DNA from: Gavia stellata
Taxonomy: Eukaryota; Chordata; Aves; Gaviiformes; Gaviidae
Length of the DNA stretch: 64,000 bases
Assembly: GCF_030936135.1 (NCBI RefSeq)
Contig: NC_082599.1
Span: 9,565,472-9,629,471, forward strand
Reading direction: 5' to 3'
A model generated the notes under the pieces. The model was given only the letters and a program-made list of their open reading frames with translations, did not search any database and had not been told where the DNA came from. The position numbers and the translations under genes were made by a program. Of this stretch, positions 23,537 through 36,100 are shown one piece after another; position 1 is the first letter of the stretch, and every line of letters begins with the position of its first letter.

Positions 23537-26500
23537 GTAATCTAGATTATCTAGGAATCTTGTTCCTGGTTCCAAGAACAAGACCCACAAGATACGCAAA
23601 GACATCAAAGCTATTTTTACTTGAAAAGTGAATCACGAGCATCTATGGGAAGGTTAAATGAGTGCTCACATACAGAAGATGAGCTATGCTCTATTTTTAC
23701 GGACACGCCCAGGTTTGGAGAGAAGGCCAAGCAACCAGTTAACCAAGCTAAATGATGATGAAAGTGTCACGTAAAAGATCTAAACAGCTCAGCTTTGTTT
23801 ATTCCAGACTATCAAAAGTTTAAATTACTATCTCTGTAACTCTGGCATGGTGTTTATAATACCTGAAACCATTTGGTTGTACTGGGGAGAGCCTGGATGT
23901 AGTATCTAAGTGGGTGTGCAATGCTATCTATTCTATACAGTTAATTTCAACTACCAAATTGGATGGATTGCACTAATTAGAGGATTTATTTGACAAAATA
24001 AAACTTAATCTAACAAGGCGGATTCGCTTGGGAAAATATCATGCATTTTGGCTTCTAGAAAATCTTGAGTTCATGCAACTAGATTGAGACTTGTTAACTT
24101 CAGGGTTCACACTGCCCATGTTTACATTACTCTGTTATCTTATTCATGAGGACTGCTCATTTAGATCCACACAGCAGATCCTTAAAGCATCCTTAGGGTA
24201 TCTGCAAACATGACCATACTGTGCCTAGGGCACCTTCAAGTTTTCCCACAAATCCTCATAGTATCCACTCTAAGGCACTTTTACCACTTGCTCCTCCCTC
24301 AGCTCATCCACATCCCTTTCCAGACCTGCTGCTTTGCTCGTGTACTTATGTCCCCCCCAGGGTTACCCCGGGGTTACCTTGCCCAGCAGCTCATTGCAGA
24401 GCTGCAGCTCATCAGGATGAGGGACAGAGCAAGAGTCTCCTGACAGCTCCACACATTGCTTGCAGGATGGTCTTAGCGAAGGAAGCCAGTTACTGTATTT
24501 CTCAGCACTATGATCTGTGCTAGCAAGTCACGCTTCAGGACTCCCAAGAGCATATTTCAACAGGACGTGGCTCACATCTCAAGTACACATTGGTAAGACA
24601 TCCTTCCCCTTTTGACACCAAGGGAATGCTGATTTCAGGCTGTAAGATGCCTCCCCTGTCATCCAATTTTAGGTGTCAGTTTGGTACAAAATGGAAGAGC
24701 CCTACTGGGTCAGAACAAACCACCTCCAGATGTTCCACACCCTGAAATGCAAGGAGATAGCTGGATAATGTGGCTTGCCTTCTGTCACAGATGCTAGCAT
24801 TAGGTAGCCCTAATTGCTTGTTCCCTGAGTGTTTCACCTTTAACATCTAGGATACTATTCAGCACTGGTGAGGCCACACCTGGAGTACTGTATCCAGTTC
24901 TGGCTCCCCAGTACAAGAAAGACATGGACATGCTGGAGAGACTCCAATGAAGGGCCATGAAGATGATGAAGGGACTGGAGCATCTCTCCTATAAGGAAAG
25001 GCTGAGAGAGCTGGGACTGCTTAGCCTGGAGGAGGGAAGGCTCAGGGGGGATCTTATCAATGTATATTGATAAGGTGCAGGGAGGGTGCAAAGAGGACAG
25101 AGCTGGGTTCTTTTCAGTGGTGCCCAGTGACAGGACCAGAGGCAATGGGCACAAACTAAAGTTACAGAAGGCTCTGTCATCATCAGGAAACACTTTTTTA
25201 CTGTGAGGGTGGCTGAGTACTGGAGCAGGTTGCCTGGGGAGGTTGTGAAGTCTCCACCCCAGGAGATATTCAAAAGCTGTCTGGACATGGTCCAGGGTAA
25301 CTGGCTTTGGGTGGCCCTGCTTGAGCAGGGGCTGCTGGACCAAATGAGCTCTCCAGAGGTCTGTGCTACCCTCAACCATTCTGTGATTCTGTGAGACTGC
25401 TGCCCACAAACCTATTGCCAGTCTATGAATTAGATGGGAGGGGACATCACATTCTTCATTTCTTATAATCTGGTGTAAGCAGCTTTGCCTCTTCAAGCCT
25501 TTATTTCTTTTCCCATCTTCTCTGTTTTATCTTTTACACTGTCATTTTGTTGGGACAGGAACTACCTTACCCTGAGCTTGTGCAGTACCTTATGCAACAG
25601 GATGATGTTCTCACTAAAGTCTTTTGATTGACACTGGAATGTTAAGAATCACAAAGATAAAGTGGAAATCTAATGTTAAGTAGTTCATTTTTCCCCTACT
25701 TTTGAAGTAAAACTGAAGACTTCCTTTAACCCACCTTGGCTTCCTGCCAAAGTCGAGTCAAAAGATGTTCCTGCAGCTGCGATTCTGAAACCAGACCACA
25801 CGAACAGCCACCGAGCAAATGGCCATGCAGCCAGTTCTGCGCTTGTCCCTGGGATTGTCCGGGGGTGCGGCGCATGGGTGCTTGCCCCACTAGACCCCAG
25901 CTGCCATCACTCTCCCTGGACAGCAGGGCATGAAGGCAGCATGCTGGTCAGCCGGCGCTGCGCAGTATAGTCTCCATATGACGTTCACATGGACATCTCT
26001 AGTCCTCCGGTGCCTCCTAACTCATTCACTTTTCTTGTTGAAGCAGATGAGAAAATGGTGGGGTTTGTTGTTTTTTCTAACAGGTAAAAACCCGAGCTTG
26101 TTCTATATCATTAAAAGAATTTTTAACCGTCTTGCAGTTATTGAAAAGAATTTTCAAGGTATTTTGCCATTTGAGTTTGAAAAGTGTTCTTGTCTTGAAA
26201 TATTTTGCCTAAGCTTAGTTTCTTTGTCTAACTAAATCAGTAAACTGATGTGTGACCCAAACATAATGACTGCATTTTTAAATCAGTAAAAACTTCAAAG
26301 GAGCATGTTCATTGCAGACTACAAAACTGTCCTAGAATATTCACTGACATATCCTACATCAGGAAACATATACATATTCATTAGCAGGTTTTATTTATCT
26401 TCAGAACACTACAGTTCTGAAAGAGCAAATCAAACAGAAGTCTAAAAAGCCTTTGTATTCAGCCAAGACTCTTCCACAGCTTCTCAGGCAATGATTAGTA

Positions 26501-26938
26501 TTACTGCTGTTGTACTGAGTAGACAGGATTATTAATTAAGACATATTGGTTTGCTCTGGTGCACTCTATCCTCAGCAGAAGATCTGTAAAGTTATTGTAG
26601 TTTGTACAAAAGTCTTCAGGAGGCTCATGTTTGATTTGCCACAGAAATGAAATCTAATCTCCTAAAGAGAGGAAAATGAGTAACAGTCCTATATAAGGCT
26701 GAGATTTAGGGGAGTGAAATTAAATTTTGCTATAAGGTCAAACTTCTTGTGTGATCTTGGACAACACCCTTGTGAAGGTCTACACTGCACTGTCTGGGAA
26801 GCAGTCTGACTGTGATGAATTGCTGTATCTGGAGCCTTATGCTGTTATGGCTGGCCTATTTCTGGGTCCTGAGCCAGGTTCAAAGGAGTTCATGCTGGTA
26901 TCTTTACACTGATCTGTACTGTAACCCTGAGGATATAT
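23537..26938. other. Intergenic around CR1 copy B
   Basis: Apart from the CR1 fragment at 24851-25393 I see no gene, RNA or further repeat in this AT-rich stretch. Small open frames (for example 25736-25933 and 25930-26235) have no recognisable similarity. Confidence 0.55.
24851..25393 (+). mobile_element. CR1 LINE, 5'-truncated, older copy B
   Basis: The sequence aligns by eye with the same CR1 3' region as copy A (CACTGGTGAGGCCACACCTG near the start, tandem ATTCTGTG at 25378-25393 at the end). Here the reverse-transcriptase frame is broken by stops and frameshifts. Internal wording also differs, which suggests another, older CR1 subfamily. Long open frames on the opposite strand (24855-25496) are antisense shadows of this element. 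Confidence 0.93.
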
Positions 26939-27477
26939 CACAGAATCATTACAGTTGGAAAAGACCTGTAAGATCATCAAGTCCAACCATCAACCCAACC
27001 CCACCATGCCCATTAAACCATGTCCCGCAATGCCACATCTACACATTCCTTGAACACCTCCAGTGATGGTGACTCCACCACTTCCCTGGGCAGCCTGTTC
27101 CAGTGCTTCACCACTCTCTCCATAAAGAAGTTTTTCCTAATATCCAGCCTAAACCTCCCCTGGTGCAACTTGAGGCCATTTCCTCTTGTCCTGTCGCTAG
27201 TCACTTGGGAGAACAGACCAACACCCACCTCTCTGCAACCCCCTTTCAGGTAGTTGTAGAGAGCGATGAGGTCTCCCCTCAGCCTCCTCTTCTCCAGACT
27301 GAACAACCCCAGTTCCCTCAGCCGCTCCTCATCAGACTTGTGCTCCAGACCCCTCACCAGCTTCGTCGCCCTTCTCTGGACACGCTCCAGCACCTCAATG
27401 TCCTTCTTGTAGTGAGGGGCCCAAAACTGAACACAGGATTCGAGGTGCGGCCTCACCAGCGCTGAGTACAGGGGCAC
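26939..27477 (-). mobile_element. CR1 LINE, 5'-truncated, young copy C
   Basis: This is an inverted copy of the CR1 3' end. On the - strand it keeps an open frame of about 154 codons, differing from copy A at around ten residues (for example LEHVQ to LERVQ and KERV to KECV). The 3' tail is at 26939-26990 and carries ATTCTGTG. Its 5' truncation falls within a few bases of the same element position as copy A. Confidence 0.95.
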
Positions 27478-30400
27478 TGCAGTCCTAGAGCTGAGAAGAC
27501 TGGAAAATTAGCAAACATTGAGTCCTCTGACACTAGACTTCCAGCAATAGCTGAGATAGCTCAAATATTTCTATAGATCTTTAGTCCTCCTGTATCATTT
27601 TATTCTTCATTTTAAAAATGGGGATGATAGTGCTGACTGGTGAGGTGAGTCTGGCCACCCTGTTCTGTGGGTAACAGAGTTCAGTGAGCTGGGCCACTCA
27701 TCCCCAGGGCCAGAGGGTAATCTCTGATGTCTTCTCTTTACTGATACAGGTGTAGCCACTCTCATCATTCTAGGACTCATTCACTTTTTAAATAATAATC
27801 CTACGGTAAATGGTGTGAAGTGAGACTGTGCTGACTGAATAAATGGCCTGTGAATGTATCACAGTTCCAACGCTTCCTGACAGTATTGATGCGTAACAGA
27901 AGGAAATCTCTATTTTCCCTATACCCAAACTGCAATGAAATACAAGCAAATTTGATCCAGACTTCAATGAAAGGCAGTAAACAAGATAATTCTTTTGTTT
28001 CTTGAGCTACTTTTTCCAGTAGCTGCTCAGAGTATAACTGCATACTGATTCTTAATATTCTTCAAGCTTTGACCAAAGCGATGCTTTTATGAGGTCTTTG
28101 TGTTTCATTACAACTGGAGACTCTTATTGAGAATGGGATCTGCCTTTTCCTAGCTTTTGTGACTGTCCCTACCTCAAAGACCTCACAAAGTAAATGTACA
28201 AAGCAAGACAACCAATGTATTTAAAAACCAGTCCTGAGGATCATAAAGGAACAGAGGAGCAATTATGAGAAGTGAAACGGCCACTGTCACAGCATGCCAA
28301 CTCCACATAACGCAAGTTGCATGTTTTATGTCCTAAAGTAAAAACAGCCACTTCAGCATTGCGTAAAGGTGTTCTTCTGAGATAAGCACAGGTCACAGCA
28401 ACTCTTCTTCCACCCACCACACACTCAACGCACAATCCTCGGCATGTTCAAGGCTGCAGACTGCATCAGCACAAACTTCTTCCTGCAACTGCTTATTAAA
28501 ATTGGTCTTTCTTAAAAAGTATTCCATCTGGAAATTTCACAGATAATATTTTGTCTGAAAAATGAGCATCAAACGCCTTTTGGAGGGTTTTTTTTCATTC
28601 TTCCCTCAAAGTTAAGAATATTTTGGTCTCAATGGCAAATATCAAAGCGTTTAATTGATATTCATATCTTTTCTCTGTCAAGTAGACGTTACTGGATTCA
28701 GCCCAAATCCCTGTGTGCAGCAAAGCCTGAATTACCATCAACAACCTGACATGACTATCTACGATTTGAGTTCTGTTGTGCTTAGCTGGAGCTCTGTCTT
28801 CTTCTTTTTACGGTTTTTAGAGTTCTTTATACAGTTTTTATAGTTCTTTACCCTTTGTATTTTTCAATTCTCCTTACTCCACAAGTCTTGTAATCATCTT
28901 TTCCTTTGTTTAGGTTGTCCATAAAAGACTCCTCATACCCTGTAGTTGGAGGACATACACAAAACTGTTACACCTGCAGCTTCTCTGAGTTTGCTTCTCA
29001 GCCTGGAAGTTCTCTCTGCAGTACAGGTCATCTCTGAAGAAATGAAAGCTTGAGCCTAGAAGGATGCTGTAAAATACTCCACAGAAAATCCTATGACTAT
29101 TCCAATTAAGATGGGTAGTGTCCATACACCATCTAGCAGATGGAGTAAGACTTGATCTTTGGCTTTACTGAAAGGCTCTTTGCAAACATTAGGGGCTTGT
29201 CTGTGCTGAGGTAATGTAAAACTCATCTCCTTCAGTGGATTTAGGGTCAAGCTGTAAAAGCAAAGAGATATCCACAGTGATGTGGAGCCTAATACAGAAC
29301 CTCCTGCAGTGCCAGCCCATTGGTTTCTGTGGGACTCCTCTGGGTGATACATTGCTTGACCGGTGCTAAAGATTTGCACACAAAAATATCATTGCTTTGA
29401 AGTAATGAAGTGTTTATAATTCCTTTGGCTAACAATATCACGAAGGGTTCACAACATACACATGGAGAAGCATGGGAAGGAACTGGAAGCAGATAAAGGC
29501 GTTGTGTCTTGAGGAAGGTCACAGAAAAGGTCGGTAGCAAGACTTAGAACAGAAACCAGGTGTTCTGGCTGGGGCTTTCATAACAAGAAAACACTGTCTC
29601 TCTTCTAATAGGGATCCCTCATCTCAGCATAATGCTGAAGTAATGGCTGAGGGGACCGTGTAAACCCAAGCATCAGCCAGCCACCTTTTCCAGTAAGGAA
29701 ACTCCTAGAAATTTTGGCAGGCACCTACTACGGTGTCAAACGATTTCCTCCCCAGCACACAGCACCAACATACGGTTGTGACATGTGCAACATCGCAGCA
29801 TTGTATCAGCAATACCTGGTACCGTCCTTTGAAAAAATTCACTTGCGTGAGATGGCACATTGAGATGCACACAACTTCAAAAGCAATAATAACAAAAGTA
29901 ACAGCTGTAGAGTCAGCCCTTACAGACTGGCCATTTCCTGCAGAACTGTTTTACCTGCAGCCAGTGGTTTTTTTTCAGTTCTTGTTTAAAGACCAAAGGA
30001 CTTTTCCCTCATTATTTTCTCGTATCATACAAGGTATTCTAACAGCTGCTGGAAGCTGAATACCATGTTAACAATACATAATTTAGTAAATATATGCCCA
30101 TATTGACACTGAAAGAAAACCTGAGATTGCACCACCATACTGTGTGTTTTTATTATACTGTAAGTACAGTCTCAAACATAATAGGATTTATTCATAGCAT
30201 ATTTACTCCGCTGAAGTGAGCATAAATATGTAAATGTCTAAGGCTTAGACTGGGAATTGCCTACTGCTGCTTTCAAGTCATGCAGCACTCTCCGCACTCT
30301 AAATGCAGGCTGACAGCAGAAAAGGCAGAACTGTACTTCCAAGGAAAGTATTACGGAAGGATCAAGCTTGCATATCATTACCTTACCCCTGACTTCTAAC

Positions 30401-32720
30401 ACAGAATGACAGTGGACACACAGTTGTAGCTTTCACACTACTTTAATGGAACAACTACACAGAGAGAGCGAGAGACCAAACATTGCTGATGGGGGCAGCT
30501 CCCACCGGAGTGTGACTTGAAGGAAGAAAAATCCCTTTCTATAAGATACCATTCAGATGTACGAAGCAAAATACTTCTGTGTCAAAATACATGTAAGCGA
30601 AGGGGGTTGATTTTGTTCCCTAGCTGTCAGGGAAGAAGAGGACAGCAGAGTGCCTGCTAGCAGCACTCCAATAAAATCCTTTTCTGAGGGAAATAAGCAT
30701 GAAGAATGCGGTGGGAAAGTTATTCTGCTGAAGCCAGTGGATGAAGCTCTGTTGGCTTCTCTGGAGTATGAGCCATCAGAGACCTGTTTCAAAGGCTTGC
30801 AGGCATGAACGTCTACACCAAGGTGAGGGAACTCTATATGGGGTATATTAAGGGGAGGGACCGTGCTTATAGCTTTCTCTGAGGCAGAAAACTCAATCAG
30901 TTTTCAAAGTTGCAAATAAATAAGCAAAAACACACAGCAGAAAAATTGCTCACGAGGCAATTACTGAAGGGTAGTTGGAGCAAGAGAGAATAATCCCAGC
31001 TTCACAGCTGGGATTTCAGGTCTAAGCAAATATCTGAGTAATAGTCCTTAGCTGTGTACACATTTTAATTCACACCTTTCCACTCACTTACTGCTTCCGT
31101 GCCAGATACTTTTTAAAAAAGTGAATCAATTGCCCATAAAAGGTGCCAGGTTGTCAACAATGGAAATGAAATCCCCTGGTTACTGAACAAACAGGCTCGG
31201 AGCAGCACTACAAACTTCCGCTCACCGCCGAGGCAATTTGCCTCTCGTGTAACCTGGAGGGTATCTCTCATTATAATTGCTACTCGGTCCTGGCTTGAAT
31301 TGCTCCAAGCACTTCTAATACAATCTGATCCCTTCAGACCCTGCTTTACTGCCCCTGTTCAAGCATGAAGAATTCAAGCTGGAACAGGTGCGGAGCAGGA
31401 TGATTAATACAATCTGGGGAACAGGGAGTCTTTCACAAGCAGAGCTGCCAACGCTATCAATTTATGTGGTAGACAACTGCTTTGGGCAGTAACCTACTGG
31501 ATTTCCAGTATCTGGCAGCTTAGGTTCTTGGATGCCTGGAAATTCAGGAGAATTTCACAGAGCCCACACAGAGCAACTTGAGGTGGAACGAACAGCGAGT
31601 CTGATACGTCCCTGGTCCCCAAAGGGGAACTGAGTCAATTCGTGGTTGTCACTTCTGGACCTGCAAGGGCAGAATGGTCCAAGGGGGGCTTGGTTTATGT
31701 AGTGTGGTAAAGGCTGACTCCTGTCTGGGCTTACATGGGGATGGGAAGGAAAAATGCTGGGAAGGAAGAAATGTCACTTACGCTAAAAGATAATATCAGC
31801 GCATAAGAACAAACAAGTATGGATTGGCCAGGGATACAGTCACACTGTAAACTGAAAGATCTTAGGTAACTATTAGTCTAAGCATGTTGCACAACAGCCT
31901 TCCTCTAAGGGAGGGGGAAGCAACAGACAGCCTAGCTACTTCTAAAAAAAACTTGAGCCTTTATGAAAGGATTCTATTAAAAAAGTGTCTGTAACATTAG
32001 GGATTAAATCTGCTAAGTCCAAAGATCCTGTCTGTTTTCAACTACACACTAGCCCTTATGTGCCTTTCTCATAAAAACCATATGATCTTCTTTCCTTTCT
32101 CTGGAATCTCCTCTGTGTTCTTCTCCACTAAGCATTAGCAGTAGTATGATTTTGTGTTTTCCAGTTTGTTAATCCTATTTTAAGTGCCAGTTCTTTGTAT
32201 TAACCTTAATTTCTTTATATGTTTTCTGCTTATATGTCTTTACATCACACAGGTAAAGGACCAGAGATTTTGGCATCATTTAGCTTAGCTGACAACACAA
32301 CCATTAAAAGAACTGTCTTGAAATCTTCTGTATCCCCCATTTTCTTCTATTATATAATCCCATTTTTTTTAAAACTTTACAACATAATCATAATAGTAGC
32401 CCTCTGAAATCAGCAATGAACGAATCTCTTGTATGGCCATGGCATCATGGAGTCATGGGAGAATCTCCTGCAGATCAGAGGCAAAATTTCCACTTGAGCT
32501 GAGAGCTGGTGCATTGTGAATAAAAACTGTATCAATCCTATTAATTTCACCTAGTGAAGGCCACTGGTAACATTCTTCCCTATTACAACCTCCCTTATAA
32601 AAGTCCATCCGAATCTTTAATACTAAGCCATGAAGAAAAGACAACAACCTAGAACTTAAAAAATAAGGTCTTTTCAATTAACGATTTAAAAACAGGGGAA
32701 GGCACCTTATGTACCTTCTT

Positions 32721-32804
32721 CTTATCTTTCAGATAAAGACCTCTTGGGTAAGCTTGGTAAATCCTTATCTGCTAGATAAAGGACCACTATGATGGGCCTT
32801 ATCG
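32721..32804. promoter_or_regulatory. GATA-motif cluster, possible enhancer core
   Basis: Two back-to-back GATA pairs lie within 62 bp: CTTATCTTTCAGATAAAG (32721-32738) and CCTTATCTGCTAGATAAAGG (32763-32782). A single TTATCG follows at 32799, then TTAATTAAAT. The paired inverted sites are visible directly; regulatory activity is inference. Confidence 0.4.
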
Positions 32805-33074
32805 CTTAATTAAATCCTAGTACTATGTACAATGAAGTCAATAATTTGTTATACAAGATAGCACTTCAAACTGTGGCTGCATTGGATAATGCATCTCTAT
32901 TGGTTCTCTGTACCAAAGCATGCTGTAATGGGTTGTGTTCCATAACCTGCTCCTGGGCTGCAAGGAACTCATTATAGAAAAGGTGCCCGGCTTAATGTAG
33001 ACAGGCTGTGATAAATAATCTGTTGGATCGACTAGATAAACTAAGGTCCCCAGATGAAAGTGATTTGATATGTA

Positions 33075-33143
33075 GGGCCTAATTCTGTCAGACTTCCTTG
33101 TAAGGAAATTAGTTGAATGTGAAAGATTTGCGGATTTTGGCCC
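33075..33143. repeat. Probable ancient palindromic repeat
   Basis: GGGCCTAATTCTGTCAGACT at the left end and GCGGATTTTGGCCC at the right form imperfect inverted arms about 69 bp apart overall, in the style of old non-autonomous hairpin repeats. A second possible fragment (CTAAATCCTGACCATCCTTT) lies at about 33262-33320 and a third (TTGATCCTGCAATATGCTCT) at about 33670-33720. Confidence 0.4.
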
Positions 33144-36100
33144 AAATAAAATACTGATGCTGTCGATCACTGTAACGGAAAAGTAGTATAACCAAAGTTA
33201 ATGTTAGAAGATGCTGTGAAACCTGTGGAACAAATGCAGCTACTAAAAAAACACGATAAGGTCTAAATCCTGACCATCCTTTTACTCATTAAGGTTCACA
33301 TCACCCATTGCATTTACATCCACACATATCAGGGTGAAAAAAGAAACTGGTCAATAATAGCTATAGAAACTATCACCAGATACCATACTGGCAAGGTCTT
33401 CCTGAATACGAAACCTAGTCCAAATGATTCTCTTTTCCACACAGGCAAACATACTTGCATAAAGAAGTCTAATACTTGCAATGCTTCATTTCACTAATTG
33501 GCTTATTGGTAACATGCTAGAGTGATCTGTTCCTGAGTTTGTTTGGCAACAACACTTTTGTACATATGGATAACCCATAAAATGAGGTGCATTGTATCTC
33601 TGAGTTGCTGAAGGACTCCATTATAGCCTAAACCCATTACCCATTAGGCCCAGGAAACACAGAAATGGCTTGATCCTGCAATATGCTCTGAAGGTCTACA
33701 AGCTGGGAGTCTTTCCCTGGAAAACGTGGAAAATGTTAGACTTGAGATCTGCTACTGGCTCTAATGTTGCTCAGCACTATGAAAATAGAAACTCTATAGT
33801 TGGGATATATTTCCCTTCACTTTTATCAAGATCGGTCTCCCACAGCTAAGTGCTGCCATTCAGCCCATCTAATGTAACTAAACGGAGGAGGTTCACACAA
33901 CGAGCTTAGATTAGGCATCTAACTTTTAGCCAAATAGAGCTAGAGAACACTTACCCTTCCCTTAGAAAGAATCCCCAAGGAGTGTCTGAGCACACAGCTG
34001 TAGCAATGCTACGACACAGATCTCTGCCCATGAAGGACGGGGCATCAAAATTCCTGGGTGCTCAGTAAGACAAAAGGTCCAGATGCGGATCTTGTTCATA
34101 CTGAAGATGGTGATTGCTTTGAAGTATGTTATCTTTACTTATTTATGCCAATGATATGCTCAGAACTACACTCGCAACGTTAAGCTGAGACAACTCCTGG
34201 CCATCGGGATAAACAGGAGTAACATAAAATGACTCTAGATTATGCCAACCAAAATCATCCCTGTTAGGGCTATTCTGTAAACTTAGCACCTCCACACATT
34301 TACAGGGTTTGCTACAATCACATTCATGCTTTCATAAAGCTGAGGGCACAAAAACTGCTTCCAGGAACCACTGGTATCGAGGCCAGGCCAAACATGCTCT
34401 AAGTTGCTAGAGCTGTGTGCAGGAGTTTTTGGATTTCACAGCTGGGTACTCCTAACAAATTGTACTCCTTTCTGTGCATAGTCTCCAAGGATTTCCCCAT
34501 AAATGCATAGACCTAGTTCTCGCATGTCTGGCAAACTCTTCCTGTACGCTTGCCAAGTTTTAAAGGGCAAGGAATCAACAGCTGATAATTTATGCCAGGA
34601 ACCTACAATGATCCAAATTCACCCCTCGTGTACTTCTGGTAAAGCCAGCAGAGTTCCAGGGGAGAAATTGTTGGCTTTGCAAAGTAAATTTTCACTGACA
34701 TTTGAGGAATGCACAGTATCAATTAAAGCAGAGCTAATTATTGCTACTATTATTTGCATTGCAGTAGTTCCCTGAGGCTTTTAACAGGATTACAGCCTTC
34801 TGGTATGAGAAGTTCTCAGAACGGAAGCTCTGATCTGGAAGTTCAGTACGATAGCTGACATTCGGTACCTGTGCACAATGTCTCTATGTTCAGTGGGGCT
34901 CCTCAGAGCATGGGGCTTTGCTCACAGGTATGGGCCACAAGAATCTGGGCCACACAAGTTGCTTGTGACGCTCTGAGGTTTGCCTAAAGCCATCACATGT
35001 CTTTCTCTTCTTTACAGAGTGGAAGGGGCCAGCCTGGCCTGTGTCCAGAGAAAGCAAGCCCTTCCCAAAACTCAGCATTTGTGCAAGGTCAACGATGCCG
35101 TACATTGGCTCCTTGTCAGGAAACCTTGGGAAACACTCAACCTTTACTTATTCTGATATGTTTATCATGGGGTACCACTCCCTTTGCCTAAGAATGGGGC
35201 ATCTCAGCCATTTTCCACTTTATTCTGAGTCATTCTTGAAAGGAAGGACTGCCTTAGATTTGTCAGCTTCACCCCAATTCCCCCGCTGCCCCTGACACCA
35301 GATGGGCTTCCTGGTGAAACAAAGCAAAGCTTAGTCAGTATGAATTCCAGCATCCAGACTGAAAAAAAAAAATTACAAACAAAATGCTGTAATATGTTTA
35401 ACACTTGGATTCCTTTGATGTTTCTTGATTTTTTTTCTCTAGATGCCTAAAATATATTGCAAACACTGGGGTCCAGGGCAATACGCAGGCTTCTGCATGC
35501 TGCTCTCAGTTCAGAACCCAAAGCTACAGCCCAAACCTCCCTGCAGCCCGTTGGAGCTGGTAATAATTTATATATTTTATATTATACTTCAACAATATAC
35601 GTGTTCAGTTGAAATTTTGATCTTTGATGGGTGACCAGCTTTCTAGGGATCCCACACGTGACACATAAATAACACACTTGACAGACACATGGCTTGTTTA
35701 GACCATTTCTCAGCACACAAGCTCTCCTACTCTCCACCCCACCAGCTGTTTCAGGGTTCCTTAGGTCACGTTGTTCTGAAGAAATTACAGCCGAAATAAG
35801 ATGCATCAAGTGGATTGCAGACAACAAGGCAGATAAGCTGCAACAAGTGGATAAATAAGTGACAAGAATGGGGGAGGAAACAGAAAGAAAAATTACAGCG
35901 ATAAAAGCCCATACACATTAACACCGCCTGCAGCTCTGGAACTATGGTTAGTCTGGAGGCTGTAACACACTCAATGTTTTCTGTTCAAAGTTTATCACAC
36001 CAGTGTTTTTCATATATTTTAATTGTTTTAATCCTCATACTGTTCTCTTTCCTTAAGTAAGATATTTATTAGTTTTTAAAGTCCTTCTCATTTCCTACTC

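Noticed and set aside
24855..25496. 213-codon frame on the - strand
   Set aside because: It is antisense to CR1 copy B and merely translates the wrong strand of the repeat.
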